Positions 45,755-57,300 of a DNA stretch of 64,000 nt are shown piece after piece. The position numbers and the translations under genes were made by a program. Source of the stretch: Porphyromonas bennonis DSM 23058 = JCM 16335 (GTDB lineage: Bacteria; Bacteroidota; Bacteroidia; Bacteroidales; Porphyromonadaceae). The stretch covers positions 1 through 64,000 of the forward strand of contig NZ_AQWR01000004.1 in assembly GCF_000375645.1 (NCBI RefSeq). Direction: 5' to 3'. Position 1 is the stretch's first letter, and every line of letters starts with the position of its first letter. The notes below the pieces were generated by a model that saw only the letters and a program-made list of their open reading frames with translations, made no database searches and was not told where the DNA came from.

Positions 45755-45797
45755 AGCAGGTGTACCGTCTCAGCGACAGGCGCACCTGCTTTTTATT
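45755..45797 (+). terminator. Terminator after tRNA-Arg
   Basis: AGCAGGTG pairs with CACCTGCT and is followed by TTTTTATTTT. Confidence 0.8.
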
Positions 45798-45809
45798 TTG
45801 TAGAAGCAG

Positions 45810-45853
45810 AAGAAAGACCACCCTCAGGAGTTCAGTACTCCTGAAGGTGGTCT
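45810..45853 (-). terminator. Terminator for the leftward thioredoxin-like gene
   Basis: AGACCACC-TCAGGAGT pairs with ACTCCTGA-GGTGGTCT. On the minus strand it is followed by TTCTTCT. Confidence 0.7.
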
Positions 45854-45976
45854 CTATTAAATACAAATAAATTGATTGCTCAAAAACATGAGTCCAGCGA
45901 CCGGGCAGACGTTGCCGTCACCCTATCTGCTGACATGGAGGGAGAAACTGCTCATCCGGCAGCGAGATAAAGGGAG

Positions 45977-46471
45977 TCACACCACTGACACCCCATCCAG
46001 CCAGATGCGGTCCAGGCTATAGACCTCACTCACCAGTCCGGAAGAGAGCTTAAAAACCTGCGGACCGCGCCGCATAAGTTGCTGTCTCATACCTCGGCTA
46101 AGCTGTGAGGCTGCCAGGATCCGTGTCCCCATGGCCACATTATCTGCCTTAGCAAAGAGTCGGGCATCGTCATCGCTGTCATCCAGACAGATCGAGTAGA
46201 CCGTTACTCCACATGTAAGTGATCGGTGCGAGAGCATCGCGTTGATCGCTCTCGAGAGGCCATCATCCGTCCGCCAGGTCACGACGAGTGCTGTCTCAGG
46301 ACCACGTCCAAGGGCACTGAGTGTGTCATGGAAACCCTCCATTTCTCTTCCTGGAAAGCGCTCTCCCGGATTGAGTCCGTAGTCGGGCTCTACGGGAGCC
46401 ACTCTGGCAGACAGACACGACAGTGTCAGTATCAGAGCGAGCCCTCCAAGTACGAAATTTCTGAATCTCAT
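45977..46471 (-). CDS. Thioredoxin-fold-like exported protein without CXXC
   Basis: A signal peptide or lipoprotein leader (MRFRNFVLGGLALILTLSC) starts this 164-residue protein. The pattern that follows resembles TlpA-type redoxins: PGERFPG, then a strand ALVVTWRTDD where the active CXXC should follow, and later SICLDDSDDD. The CXXC position reads TDDG, so no disulfide chemistry is expected. Family assignment is therefore tentative. I choose the ATG at 46471. It stands alone with its own terminator. A promoter-like box at 46618-46611 would give it a leader of about 130 bases. Confidence 0.55.
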   Translation of the reverse strand: MRFRNFVLGGLALILTLSCLSARVAPVEPDYGLNPGERFPGREMEGFHDTLSALGRGPETALVVTWRTDDGLSRAINAMLSHRSLTCGVTVYSICLDDSDDDARLFAKADNVAMGTRILAASQLSRGMRQQLMRRGPQVFKLSSGLVSEVYSLDRIWLDGVSVV

Positions 46472-46610
46472 ATCAAATTGTCTAGTGAATAGATATCCTG
46501 AGTCGCCACATACCCTCACGGGCCGGCATTGCGATCAGGCGTCCGTGTCTCGGAACCTTTTTGTGAGGACAACCGCTGTTGTCCATCGCACTAAGCGGCG
46601 CAAAGGTACG

Positions 46611-46618
46611 TGATTTAT
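46611..46618 (-). promoter_or_regulatory. Promoter -7 box with a long leader
   Basis: The minus strand reads TACCTTTG. The predicted RNA would start near 46604 and soon contain the hairpin GGACAAC-agcg-GTTGTCC (46584-46567) before reaching the gene at 46471. Confidence 0.5.
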
Positions 46619-46869
46619 GCCTTGCGACAAAATACTCACCTCTAAGACTCAGGGCTTTCCCACTCCCAGAGAGAGATTGGCGACACCCTACCTACCCTGT
46701 CCGTCCTATGCGTCTTCGGCTATTGTCCCTCGGATGAATCGTGACAGAGAAGGCAGCAAAGGAGCGCCATTTTGTCACCGGTAGACTTGTCAGGTCGGAC
46801 TTGGCACACTTTTCCCTAAGTCAATAATGCAAGTAACGACTATTTCAATCAATATTTAGTAGCTCAATT
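46619..46869. promoter_or_regulatory. groESL upstream region
   Basis: There is no gene and no CIRCE element (TTAGCACTC-N9-GAGTGCTAA). A direct repeat GACTTG at 46784-46789 and 46798-46803, and TTGGCAC at 46801-46807, stand about 60-85 bp before the groES ATG. They could be promoter or activator elements. No good TAnnTTTG box is seen. Confidence 0.3.
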
Positions 46870-47142
46870 ATGAATATCAAACCGTTAGCAGACAGAGTCC
46901 TCATCCAGCCCGCAGAGGCAGAGAAGACCACTGCATCAGGCATCGTCATCCCTGACTCATCTGAGAAGAAGCCGGTCCGCGGCAAGGTCATCGCCGTCGG
47001 TGAGGGTACCAAGGATGAGAAAATGGTGCTTAAGGAGGGAGACAACGTCCTCTATGGCAAGTACGCAGGTACTGAGGTCGAGGACGGAGACACGAAGTAC
47101 CTCATCATGCGCCAGAGCGATGTGCTCGGCATCATTGAGTAA
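46870..47142 (+). CDS. groES: Co-chaperonin GroES
   Basis: GroES is the 90-residue heptameric lid of the GroEL chamber. It has the N-terminal MNIKPLADRVLIQPAEAEKTTASGI pattern (shown here in part as PLADRVLIQPAE) and the mobile loop around residues 17-30. GKVIAVGEGT and YGKYAGTEVE follow. groEL begins 45 bp downstream, so this is the standard bicistronic unit. Confidence 0.98.
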   Translation: MNIKPLADRVLIQPAEAEKTTASGIVIPDSSEKKPVRGKVIAVGEGTKDEKMVLKEGDNVLYGKYAGTEVEDGDTKYLIMRQSDVLGIIE

Positions 47143-47154
47143 ACTACCCTATAA

Positions 47155-48813
<1,659 letters not shown>

Positions 48814-48859
48814 TCCTGCCTCGCTGAGCCAGAGTTTGCTCAGCACAGGTTAGTCAGAC

Positions 48860-48896
48860 AAGGCTGCCGACCCCGAGTGGTTGGCAGCCTTTTTTA
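48860..48896 (+). terminator. Terminator after groEL
   Basis: AAGGCTGCC pairs with GGCAGCCTT and is followed by six T. Confidence 0.88.
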
Positions 48897-48961
48897 TATT
48901 GTCAGCAAGTGAGTTATAGTGCCGTATCAGAGCCGAGCCGCTCTTTAGAGTGTGGCGTCAT

Positions 48962-49045
48962 TCTAATACCGATATTAGTCGCAACTAATACCGGTAATAG
49001 TGAATGCTAATACCGGTATTAGTGATCACTATTATCGGTATAAGT
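48962..49045. repeat. Palindrome cassette 7 (4 x 18 bp, 22-bp period)
   Basis: Units start at 48962, 48984, 49006 and 49028, with spacers CGCA, GAAT and GATC. The third unit has the perfect core CTAATACCGGTATTAG. It lies 66 bp after the groEL terminator and just before the promoter-like region of the truncated permease gene. That distance is the shortest among the cassettes. Confidence 0.95.
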
Positions 49046-49137
49046 TTGGAGCCGAGGACCAGCACCCCAGGAGCGTCTTTTTAGTTGTATTTGTACAAAA
49101 CGATAACAAGGCATCATCTCATAACACTCTACTTACG

Positions 49138-49482
49138 ATGGTACAGGACCTTGTTGTCCTGGTAATTACTGCAGGGCTGCTGATGTGGGGGCGCATCCGC
49201 TCGGATGTAGTCGCCCTCTGCTCGATGCTGGCACTGGTACTCATGGGGATCATCACCCCTCAAAAGGGGCTGGCAGGCTTCTCCAATCCTGTTGTGGTCA
49301 TGATCGGAGTGACCGTATCGGCGAGCATGTGCTTCATGAGCCCCATCTCCACCACACCCAATGCGATGGTGATGAGCGTCGGTCGATACAGCTTTATGGA
49401 CTACGTGAGAGTCGGTCTGCCACTGCAGGTGATCATCCTGGTGGCAATGGTATGGCTGATCCCCATGATCTACCCGCTATGA
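49138..49482 (+). pseudogene. SLC13-family permease remnant with internal in-frame deletion
   Basis: The 114-residue product joins the first 45 or so residues of an SLC13/DASS-type permease (LMWGRIRSDVVALCSML...GIITPQKGLAGFSNPVVVMIG) to its last 60 or so. The latter keep the hallmark SPISTTPNAMVMSVGRYSF and the end GLPLQVIILVAMVWLIPMIYPL (given here in part). Full-length members with these two ends are about 450-600 residues and have TrkA-C domains in the middle, all absent here. The frame is open, so a small membrane protein could be made, but transport is impossible. The ATG follows a TGTATTTG promoter-like box at 49086-49093. Confidence 0.75.
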
Positions 49483-49562
49483 GAACCAGTGCAGTCAGCA
49501 CGCTTGCACTCAGGTCAATAGGGATCCTATCCACACCACTCTCTACGAAGAGGTAAAAATGG

Positions 49563-49570
49563 TACCTTTG
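49563..49570 (+). promoter_or_regulatory. Promoter -7 box for rnpB
   Basis: TACCTTTG matches TAnnTTTG and would start RNA near 49577, about 28 bases before helix P1. Confidence 0.6.
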
Positions 49571-49604
49571 CTAATGAAATAAGGGAGTAACCTATCCTCA
49601 TCAT

Positions 49605-49954
49605 GAGAGGGTGACCCTGTCGCTCGGGACCTCGGTCTCGAGAGGAAAGTCCGGGCCACAAAGAGCATCACGCTTCCTAACGGGAAGGCGTCGCGAGGCG
49701 CTCCATGCGTAACAGAGAATAACCGCCTGCATGCAGGTAAGGGTGAAAAGGTGAGGTAAGAGCTCACCGAGCCGTCGGTGACGAGGGCTGCCGTACGCAG
49801 ACGTGAGGGGAAAAATCATGTATACCGGCGACTGAGGGCTGCTCGTCCGATGCCGGGGGGTAGATCGATAGAGGAGTCGGGTGACCGGCTTCCTAGATTA
49901 ATGACAGGGAGGATGGCTTTGCCATCTCGACAGAACCCGGCTTATCACCCTCTC
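49605..49954 (+). ncRNA. rnpB: RNase P RNA (class A)
   Basis: This is the catalytic RNA that trims tRNA 5' leaders. Helix P1 pairs GAGAGGGTGA (49605-49614) with TCACCCTCTC (49945-49954). The universally conserved GAGGAAAGTCCGGGC (49651-49665) and the 3' core ACAGAACCCGGCTTAT are present. The length of about 350 bases fits bacterial type A. Exact ends are estimated from P1 pairing. Confidence 0.95.
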
Positions 49955-50017
49955 CCGAGGGGGATAGATTGCTTCTCTTTTTGTATATATTACCGATCAC
50001 ACCGGACTCGATCAGAC

Positions 50018-51457
50018 ATGCCCAACGACCAGAGGGACATCCAGCAGAGTAACGACCTCCCCAGCTACGAGGAGCGCCTACAGACTATCCGGTCCAGAAG
50101 GGAGAAAGAGCAACGGAAGAGCTTCTTCTCTCGAGTGACACGCCGGGGCAGGAAAGCAAAGCGCTTCTTCTCCGACGAGATTTGGCGTCTTCGTGAGGAC
50201 GATCTCAGGGGTGGGCAGAAGTGGATGGTGAGAGTCCTACAGGTGATCGTGATTACGATACGCGAGTACACCGACGGCAACCTCGGTCGCAAGGCCTCTG
50301 CCCTCACCTACACCACCCTCCTAGCGATCATTCCTATGCTGGCTGTGGTACTCAGTATTGCGGCAGGCTTCGGAATGCAGAGCTCGGTCCAGCGACAGCT
50401 GTACGATTACTTCCCCGGTCACTACACAGAGCTGACACAGGCCTTTGACTTCGTCGAGAGCTACATGAATGTGGTCCACAGCAATACCTTCATCATCATC
50501 GGAGTGGGTACCTTGCTCTACACCGTAGTGCGACTGATGCTCAATATCGAGGATGTAATGAATGAGGTGTGGCACATCAAGGAGCCCCGTCCTTATAGCC
50601 GACGGATCCTGGGATCTATGGCCTACTTCCTAATCCTCCCTTTCCTGATCACCTTGACCAGCGGTCTCAATGTATTTATCCGCTCATTCTCGAGCTTCAA
50701 GCTCTTCGGCGAGCTCTCTCTCTCTCCGCTCTTTTCCTTCCTGAGCGGCTTCGGTCTCTACCTGATCTGGATTCTGATTTTTACGGCACTGTATAAGCTT
50801 ATGCCCAATACCCGAGTCCGCACGGGAGCGGCGTTGATGGCGGGGACGCTGTCCGGTGTGGTCTTCCAGCTCTTCCAGATGATCTACATTACCGGACAGC
50901 TGTGGGTAAGTAAGTACAATGCGATCTACGGAAGCTTTGCGGCAGTACCATTGCTCCTCCTATTTGTCCAGATGTCATGGGTGATCGCACTCTTCGGTGC
51001 GCAGCTCGCCTACTCGATCCAGAATGTGGAGTACTATTATTTCCGCTCCGAGAGCGAGCATATCTCGAGACGCTTCAGGGACTTCATTGCCGTGGTGCTG
51101 ATGAAGAAGATCTGTCTCGCCTTCAAGCACGAGGGGGAGGTGTACAATGGTGAGGAGCTGGCTAAGGAGTGTCACCTGCCGATCATTGTTGTCAATGATA
51201 CGCTCGACAAACTGGTGCTCTGCCGACTGCTGATCCGTCAGCCCAATCCGAAGCAGACCTCACGTCCTACTTACCTACCTGCCCTTGATGTCAGCACGAT
51301 CACTGTGCGTAAGGTGACCACCGCCATGGACCGGCTTGGGGCGGAGAACTTCCGGATCGACCTCTACAATACCTACGCAAAGGAGTGGCTCATTGTGCGA
51401 GATGCTCGCTTCTCGGAGGATCCGGACAAGATGGATCAGCCTGTGATCAGCCTCTGA
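50018..51457 (+). CDS. YihY/BrkB-family inner-membrane protein
   Basis: This 479-residue protein has a charged cytosolic N terminus of about 80 residues. Six hydrophobic segments characteristic of YihY/UPF0761 follow, with GRKASALTYTTLLAIIPMLAVV near residue 90, WHIKEPRPYSRRI, LMPNTRVRTGAALMAG and YGSFAAVPLLLLFVQMSW. The C-terminal 110 residues resemble the winged-helix-like tail common in Bacteroidota homologs. Function is unsettled; the name RNase BN for this family was an error in older literature. The ATG at 50018 lies 64 bp after rnpB, and rnpB read-through may contribute. Confidence 0.9.
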   Translation: MPNDQRDIQQSNDLPSYEERLQTIRSRREKEQRKSFFSRVTRRGRKAKRFFSDEIWRLREDDLRGGQKWMVRVLQVIVITIREYTDGNLGRKASALTYTTLLAIIPMLAVVLSIAAGFGMQSSVQRQLYDYFPGHYTELTQAFDFVESYMNVVHSNTFIIIGVGTLLYTVVRLMLNIEDVMNEVWHIKEPRPYSRRILGSMAYFLILPFLITLTSGLNVFIRSFSSFKLFGELSLSPLFSFLSGFGLYLIWILIFTALYKLMPNTRVRTGAALMAGTLSGVVFQLFQMIYITGQLWVSKYNAIYGSFAAVPLLLLFVQMSWVIALFGAQLAYSIQNVEYYYFRSESEHISRRFRDFIAVVLMKKICLAFKHEGEVYNGEELAKECHLPIIVVNDTLDKLVLCRLLIRQPNPKQTSRPTYLPALDVSTITVRKVTTAMDRLGAENFRIDLYNTYAKEWLIVRDARFSEDPDKMDQPVISL

Positions 51458-51517
51458 CAGGCTATTCTCCTCATTCTCTATCACCTACCTCTCAGGGAGC
51501 GAGAGAGGTCGAAAAGA

Positions 51518-51542
51518 GGGCACATTAGGTGTCCTTTTTTTC
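51518..51542 (+). terminator. Terminator after the YihY-family gene
   Basis: GGGCAC pairs with GTGTCC (one wobble) and is followed by eight T. Confidence 0.65.
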
Positions 51543-51543
51543 G

Positions 51544-51551
51544 TAGTTTTG
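51544..51551 (+). promoter_or_regulatory. Promoter -7 box for the SIMPL gene unit
   Basis: TAGTTTTG matches TAnnTTTG. The in-frame ATG at 51553 would lie before the transcript start, so the gene start is placed at 51589. Confidence 0.55.
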
Positions 51552-51588
51552 TATGCAACAGATAAAACCTCAATCACCACATAGCACC

Positions 51589-52329
51589 ATGAATAGCAAA
51601 AGAAACATCCTCGGTACACTGATCATCGCTGTAGCTGTCGTCCTCTCGGTATGGATCGGTGGCTCAGCTCTGCGGCACCGCAACGACGGACCTCGCACGA
51701 TCACCGTAAAGGGCAGGGCTGAGCGGTCCTTCCGGAGCAACCTCGCCACGTGGAGTCTCACGATCACTAATCATAGCAGCTCCCCTAAGGCGGGATTTGA
51801 CGAGGTAGAGCGCCAGAGAGGCGTCGTGGTTGACTTCCTCCGCTCACACGAATTTACCGACGAGGAGATGGAGACGCTCGGTGTATCGTACAATGAGCGG
51901 GTCAATGGCTACTACAATAAGGATCAAGACCGCTACGTCGAGGAGCACGACGGCTACGATGTGAGCCAGACGATTGTCCTCACCTCAGAGGATGTGGACA
52001 AGATCGACAAGACCGCCAAGGCAGTCGGTGAGCTCATCAATCTTGACGTCACCGTAATGGTGGGCGAGCCCAACTACTACTACACCAAGATGGCGGACCT
52101 GAAGCTGGAGATGCTCGATGCTGCAGCCGCTGATGCACGAGACCGCGCTGCATCAATCGCCAAAGCGAGCCACGGCAGCCTCGGCGCCTTGCAGAAATCT
52201 CAGATGGGCGTCTTCCAGATCCTGGGACGCTACGCCAATGAGAGCTACTCCTGGGGTGGCACACTTAATACTTCAGACATAGATAAGACCGCAAGTATCA
52301 CCGTCTCATCGACCTTTCTCCTGAAGTAA
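51589..52329 (+). CDS. SIMPL-domain (DUF541) membrane-anchored protein
   Basis: This 246-residue protein has one N-terminal membrane anchor (residues about 7-25). A SIMPL domain follows, starting at PRTITVKGRAERSFRSNLATWSLTI and containing the internal GVSYNERVNGYY stretch. The domain is periplasmic in other bacteria and its role is unclear (oxidative or outer-membrane stress has been suggested for relatives). The stop overlaps the start of ligA by one base (TAATG), which indicates coupled translation. Confidence 0.88.
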   Translation: MNSKRNILGTLIIAVAVVLSVWIGGSALRHRNDGPRTITVKGRAERSFRSNLATWSLTITNHSSSPKAGFDEVERQRGVVVDFLRSHEFTDEEMETLGVSYNERVNGYYNKDQDRYVEEHDGYDVSQTIVLTSEDVDKIDKTAKAVGELINLDVTVMVGEPNYYYTKMADLKLEMLDAAAADARDRAASIAKASHGSLGALQKSQMGVFQILGRYANESYSWGGTLNTSDIDKTASITVSSTFLLK

Positions 52330-54368
52330 TGACTCTCGACGAAGCCCGCCGACGGGTAGAGCAGCTGAGACAAGAGCTGGAGGAGCACGAGTATCGGTAC
52401 TACGTCCTATCAGCTCCGACCATCAGCGATAGGGACTTCGATCTCCTGATGAAGGAGCTGGAGTCTCTTGAGGAAGCCCATCCGGAGCTAATCTCCCCCT
52501 ACTCTCCTACACAGCGAGTGGGGAGCGAATTCGTCGGTGGGGTTACTACCGGCACTGCTGTCGCCCACAGAGTGCCAATGCTCTCCCTTGCCAATACCTA
52601 CAGCATAGGCGAGGTGGAGGACTTCTACCGCAGGCTCACTGAAGCGGTTGGCGAGACCCCGGAACTGGTAGCGGAGCTGAAGTTTGACGGTGTCTCTATT
52701 TCCGTAATTTACGAGGAGGGACTGCTCCACCAAGCACTCACCCGCGGTGATGGGCAATATGGCGAGGATGTGACGCAGGCGATCCGGGCGATCCGGGCGA
52801 TTCCGCTCCGACTCAAGGGCGATAATCTCCCGGATCGAGTGGAGGTGCGGGGAGAGATCCTGCTGCCGTGGCGAGAGTTTCAGCGACTCAATGCGGCTCG
52901 GGAGGAGGCGGGCGAACCTCCCTTTGCCAACCCTCGCAACGCAGTCTCCGGCACGATTAAGACTAAAGATAATATCGCTGCTGTGGTGAGCCATCGCCGT
53001 CCGACGGCTCGCTTTTACTACCTCCTCAGCGATGACGAGGATTGGCTGCCGGAGTATCACTCCGATCGACTGGAGCGGATGCGGGAGATGGGGCTACCAG
53101 TAAGCACGCACAGTGCACTCAGTCACTCGGTAGAGGAGGTAGACAAGTATCTCGATTACTGGGACCTCCACCGGCATGAGCTGGAGGTGGCGACGGATGG
53201 GGTGGTACTGAAAGTCAATGACTACTCTCTCCATGAGCTGATCGGCATGACAGCGAAGAGCCCCAAGTGGGCAATCGCCTACAAGTTTGATGCAGAAAAA
53301 GCGATCACACGACTCCTGGAAGTTCGCTTCCAGACCGGGCGGAGCGGCATCGTCACGCCGGTTGCTCATCTAGAGCCTGTAGAGCTCTCCGGGACCACCG
53401 TCTCCCGAGCGACGCTCAATAACGAAGACTTCATCCGTAACCTAGATCTCCACGAAAGGGATCTGGTATCGGTGGAGAAAGGGGGCGAGATCATCCCTAA
53501 GATTACCCTTGTGCGCAAGGACTTGAGAGACGAGCGCGTGGGCGGTCCAGTGACCATGCCACAGAACTGTCCGTCGTGTGGCTCTGCACTCGTACGACAT
53601 GAGGGCGAGGCTGGACTCTTTTGCCCCAATAGGTTGGACTGTCCGGCTCAAGTGGAGGGGCGGATCGAGCACTTCTGCAGCCGGAAGGCAATGGACATCT
53701 TTATCGGTCCGAGCAGCATCCACGCACTCACTACCATCCTCGGTCTACGATCGGTGGATCAGCTCTATACACTCACTGAGAGGGATCTGCTCCGACTGCC
53801 ACTCTTCAAGGAGGCGAAGGCGGAAAACCTCCTGAAGAGCATCGACGAGAGCAAGGAGAAGCCCTTCGAGCGGGTACTCTTCGCCCTCGGCATCCCCCTT
53901 GTGGGGAGCAAGGTGGCGGAGACTCTGGCAACCCATGCCAAGTCAATCGACCGACTTCTGGAAGCATCCGAAGAGGAGCTCCAGAGCATCCCGGAGGTGG
54001 GTCCGATGATCGCCCGAAGCGTGAGAGACTTTGCAGAAGAGCCACGATCCATGGAGTTGGTTGCTAATCTTAAGGCTGCCGGGCTTCACTTTGAGATCAC
54101 TGAGGAAGAGCCGAGCGGCCCAACCTCTAAGACCTTCGCCGGACAGACGATCGTGATCAGCGGCGTCTTCCACACCATCTCACGAGACGAGCTTAAGGAG
54201 TTACTCGCCCGCCATGGAGCGCGGGTCGGCAGCAGCATATCTGGTAAGACTTCGCTCCTCATCCATGGGGAAAACATGGGACCGGCTAAGCTCGCCAAGG
54301 CGGAGCAACTTGGTATAAAAATGATGACCGAGGAGCAGTTTTTTGACACCTACAGAGACCTAAGATAA
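52329..54368 (+). CDS. ligA: NAD-dependent DNA ligase
   Basis: LigA seals nicks during replication and repair. The adenylated Lys is K118 in VAELKFDGVSIS. The OB fold, a four-Cys zinc finger (CPSCGSAL...CPNRLDCPAQ near residue 415), helix-hairpin-helix repeats and a C-terminal BRCT domain (FAGQTIVISGVF...GKTSLLIHGENMG) follow in the standard order. Its 679 residues are normal. Its start overlaps the SIMPL gene by one base. dnaE begins 9 bp after the stop, so SIMPL-ligA-dnaE may be one transcript. Confidence 0.97.
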   Translation: MTLDEARRRVEQLRQELEEHEYRYYVLSAPTISDRDFDLLMKELESLEEAHPELISPYSPTQRVGSEFVGGVTTGTAVAHRVPMLSLANTYSIGEVEDFYRRLTEAVGETPELVAELKFDGVSISVIYEEGLLHQALTRGDGQYGEDVTQAIRAIRAIPLRLKGDNLPDRVEVRGEILLPWREFQRLNAAREEAGEPPFANPRNAVSGTIKTKDNIAAVVSHRRPTARFYYLLSDDEDWLPEYHSDRLERMREMGLPVSTHSALSHSVEEVDKYLDYWDLHRHELEVATDGVVLKVNDYSLHELIGMTAKSPKWAIAYKFDAEKAITRLLEVRFQTGRSGIVTPVAHLEPVELSGTTVSRATLNNEDFIRNLDLHERDLVSVEKGGEIIPKITLVRKDLRDERVGGPVTMPQNCPSCGSALVRHEGEAGLFCPNRLDCPAQVEGRIEHFCSRKAMDIFIGPSSIHALTTILGLRSVDQLYTLTERDLLRLPLFKEAKAENLLKSIDESKEKPFERVLFALGIPLVGSKVAETLATHAKSIDRLLEASEEELQSIPEVGPMIARSVRDFAEEPRSMELVANLKAAGLHFEITEEEPSGPTSKTFAGQTIVISGVFHTISRDELKELLARHGARVGSSISGKTSLLIHGENMGPAKLAKAEQLGIKMMTEEQFFDTYRDLR

Positions 54369-54377
54369 GAGAGCAAA

Positions 54378-57300
54378 ATGGCTGACTTGAGACCCTTCGT
54401 ACACCTCCACGTCCACTCCTACTTCTCTGTCCTCGACGGAGCATCTCCAGTCGAGGACCTAGTACAGGCGGCTCGGAAGCACGGTCAGCGTGGCATGGCT
54501 CTGACCGACCACGGCGTGATGTATGGTATCAAGACTCTGCATGATCACTGCAACAAGATCAATAAGCCGATCCAGACGGAGATCAAGGAGCTCTCTGCAA
54601 AGCTGTCTGAGGAGTCAGATCCATCGACTCAGGAGGATATCCGACAACAGATCGAGGAGAAGCGGAGGGAAATATTCAAGCCGATCTTCGGCTGCGAGTG
54701 CTACTGTGCCCGGAATGGTCGGGAGAATAAGAGCACCGTCGAGGACCGCAGCGGTTACCACCTCATCGTACTGGCAAAGAATAAGCAGGGGTACCACAAC
54801 CTGATCAAGATGGCATCAGAGGCCTTCACGACCGGATTTTACTACAAGCCCAGGATCGACAAGGGGTTGCTCGAAAAGTACCACGAGGGACTGATCGTCT
54901 CCAGCGCCTGTCTTGGCGGAGAGGTGCCGCAGCATATCCTTCATGGAGACATTGAGGGAGCCCGGAGCGCTATCCGATGGTTCAAGGGACTCTTCGGAGA
55001 AGACTATTACTTAGAGCTGCAGCGGCACAAGACAGACAAGGAACGCGGCAATCGAGAGACCTACGAGAAGCAGCAGCAGGTAAATAAGGTGCTCATCCAG
55101 CTTGCTGCCGAGGAGGGCGTGAAGCTGATCGCCACGAATGACTCTCACTTCGCCAACGAGGAAGACGGCGAGGCGCACGAGCGACTTATCTGCCTCAGCA
55201 CGGGCAAGACTTTTGACGACCCCAATAGGCTTACTTACACCAAGCAAGAGTGGCTCAAGAGTACCGAGGAGATGAATGAAATCTTCGCCGATGTCCCGGA
55301 GGCACTCAGCAACACCGCCGAGATCCTCGACAAGGTGGAGATCTACTCCATTGACAGCGACCCGCTGATGCCGGACTTCCCGATCCCTGAGGGCTTTGCC
55401 GATGCCGACGACTACCTCAGGCATCTCTCCTACGAGGGAGCAAGGAAGCGATATGGCGAGGAGCTCTCTGACGAGGTGAAGGAGCGGCTGGACTACGAGC
55501 TGGGTGTGATCAAGACGATGGGCTTCCCCGGCTACTTCCTGATCGTGCAGGACTACATCGTCAATGCACGAAAGCTCGGGATCATCGTCGGTCCGGGTCG
55601 AGGCTCTGCTGCAGGCTCGATCGTCGCCTACTCCCTCACCATCACCGACCTTGATCCACTGAGATACAATCTCCTCTTTGAGCGGTTCCTCAATCCCGAC
55701 CGCATCTCTCTCCCGGATATTGATGTCGACTTCGATAACGAAGGACGACAGCAGATCCTTGAGTGGGTGACCGATAAGTATGGAGCTGACCATGTCGCCC
55801 ACATCGTCACCTACGGCACGATGGCGGCAAAGAGCTCGATCAAGGACATGGGTCGCGTGCTCCAGCTCTCACTACCGGAGACCAATGCGCTCGCCAAGAT
55901 GATCCCCGACCGCATAGGGGACAAGAAAGATCCCTCTGTCGCGCTCTCTGTGCAGAATGTCCCGGAGCTCAGCGATATCATGTATGGCCCGGAATCTCTC
56001 CAGAAGGAGGTGCTGAAGTACGCCATGCAGCTGGAGGGCACGGTGCGCAACGTCGGTGTCCATGCCTGTGGTATCATCATCAGCAAGATGCCGATCTCGG
56101 ACGTCGTGCCCTCATGGGTCACACTGGATAGTCTGACGAATAAGGATATCCTGGTCACCCAATATGACGGTAGCGTCATCGAGTCCACCGGTCTGATCAA
56201 GATGGACTTCCTCGGGCTGAAGACGCTGTCGATCATCCGTGCTGCGCTCGACAACGTCAAGCTCAATCATAAGGTCGATATCGACATCAATAAGATCCCC
56301 CTGGACGATGAGCTGACCTACAAGCTCTTCAGTGACGGGGACACCATGGCGATCTTCCAGTTTGAGTCCCCCGGTATGCAGCGCTCTCTCAAGGATCTGC
56401 AGCCATCCGTCTTCGAGGATCTCATCGCCATGGTAGCCCTTTACCGTCCGGGACCGATGGACAACATCCCCTCCTTTATTGCCCGTAAGCACGGTCAGGA
56501 GGAGATCACCTACGAGCTACCGGTGATGAAGGAGGATCTCGCAGAGACCTATGGCATCACCGTCTATCAGGAGCAGGTGATGCTCCTGTCTCGCAAGATC
56601 GCCAACTTTACGCGCGGGCAGTCGGACAACCTCCGTAAGGCGATGGGGAAGAAGAAGATCAAGATGATGCAGGCACTCAAGGTGAAGTACCTCGAGGGTG
56701 GTCGGGCGAATGGTTACCCCGACGATACACTGGAGCACATCTGGTCCGAGTGGGAGAAATTTGCCTCCTACGCGTTCAATAAGAGCCATGCCGCCTGCTA
56801 CGCCTGGGTCTCCTATCAGACCGCTTACCTCAAGGCGCACTACCCGAGCGAGTACATGGCTGGCGTGCTGAGCATCAACCTCAGTGACATTGCCAAGATC
56901 ACTAAGTACATAGGTACCTGTCAGCAAATGGGGATCAAGGTCCTCTGCCCGGACGTCAATGAGTCCGAGTGCGCCTTTGCCGCCAATAAGAATGGAGACA
57001 TCCGCTTCGGTCTCGGTGCGATCAAGGGATTTAGCAACGCTGCTGCCCAGGACATAGTCAGCGAGCGGAAGGCAAATGGTCCCTACACCGACATCTACGA
57101 TTTCTTCAAGCGTATCCCCGCAAGCGTAGCGACCAAGAAGACGTGCGAGTCGCTGGTGCTGAGTGGTGCCTTCGACTCCTTTGGCACTTTCACCCGCGAG
57201 GATTTCCTCGATCCTGATGATACGCCTAAGAAGGAGACATTCCTCGACAAGCTACTCCGTTATAGCGACGAGAGCCGAGCCTCCCGGATGTCCAGTCAGA

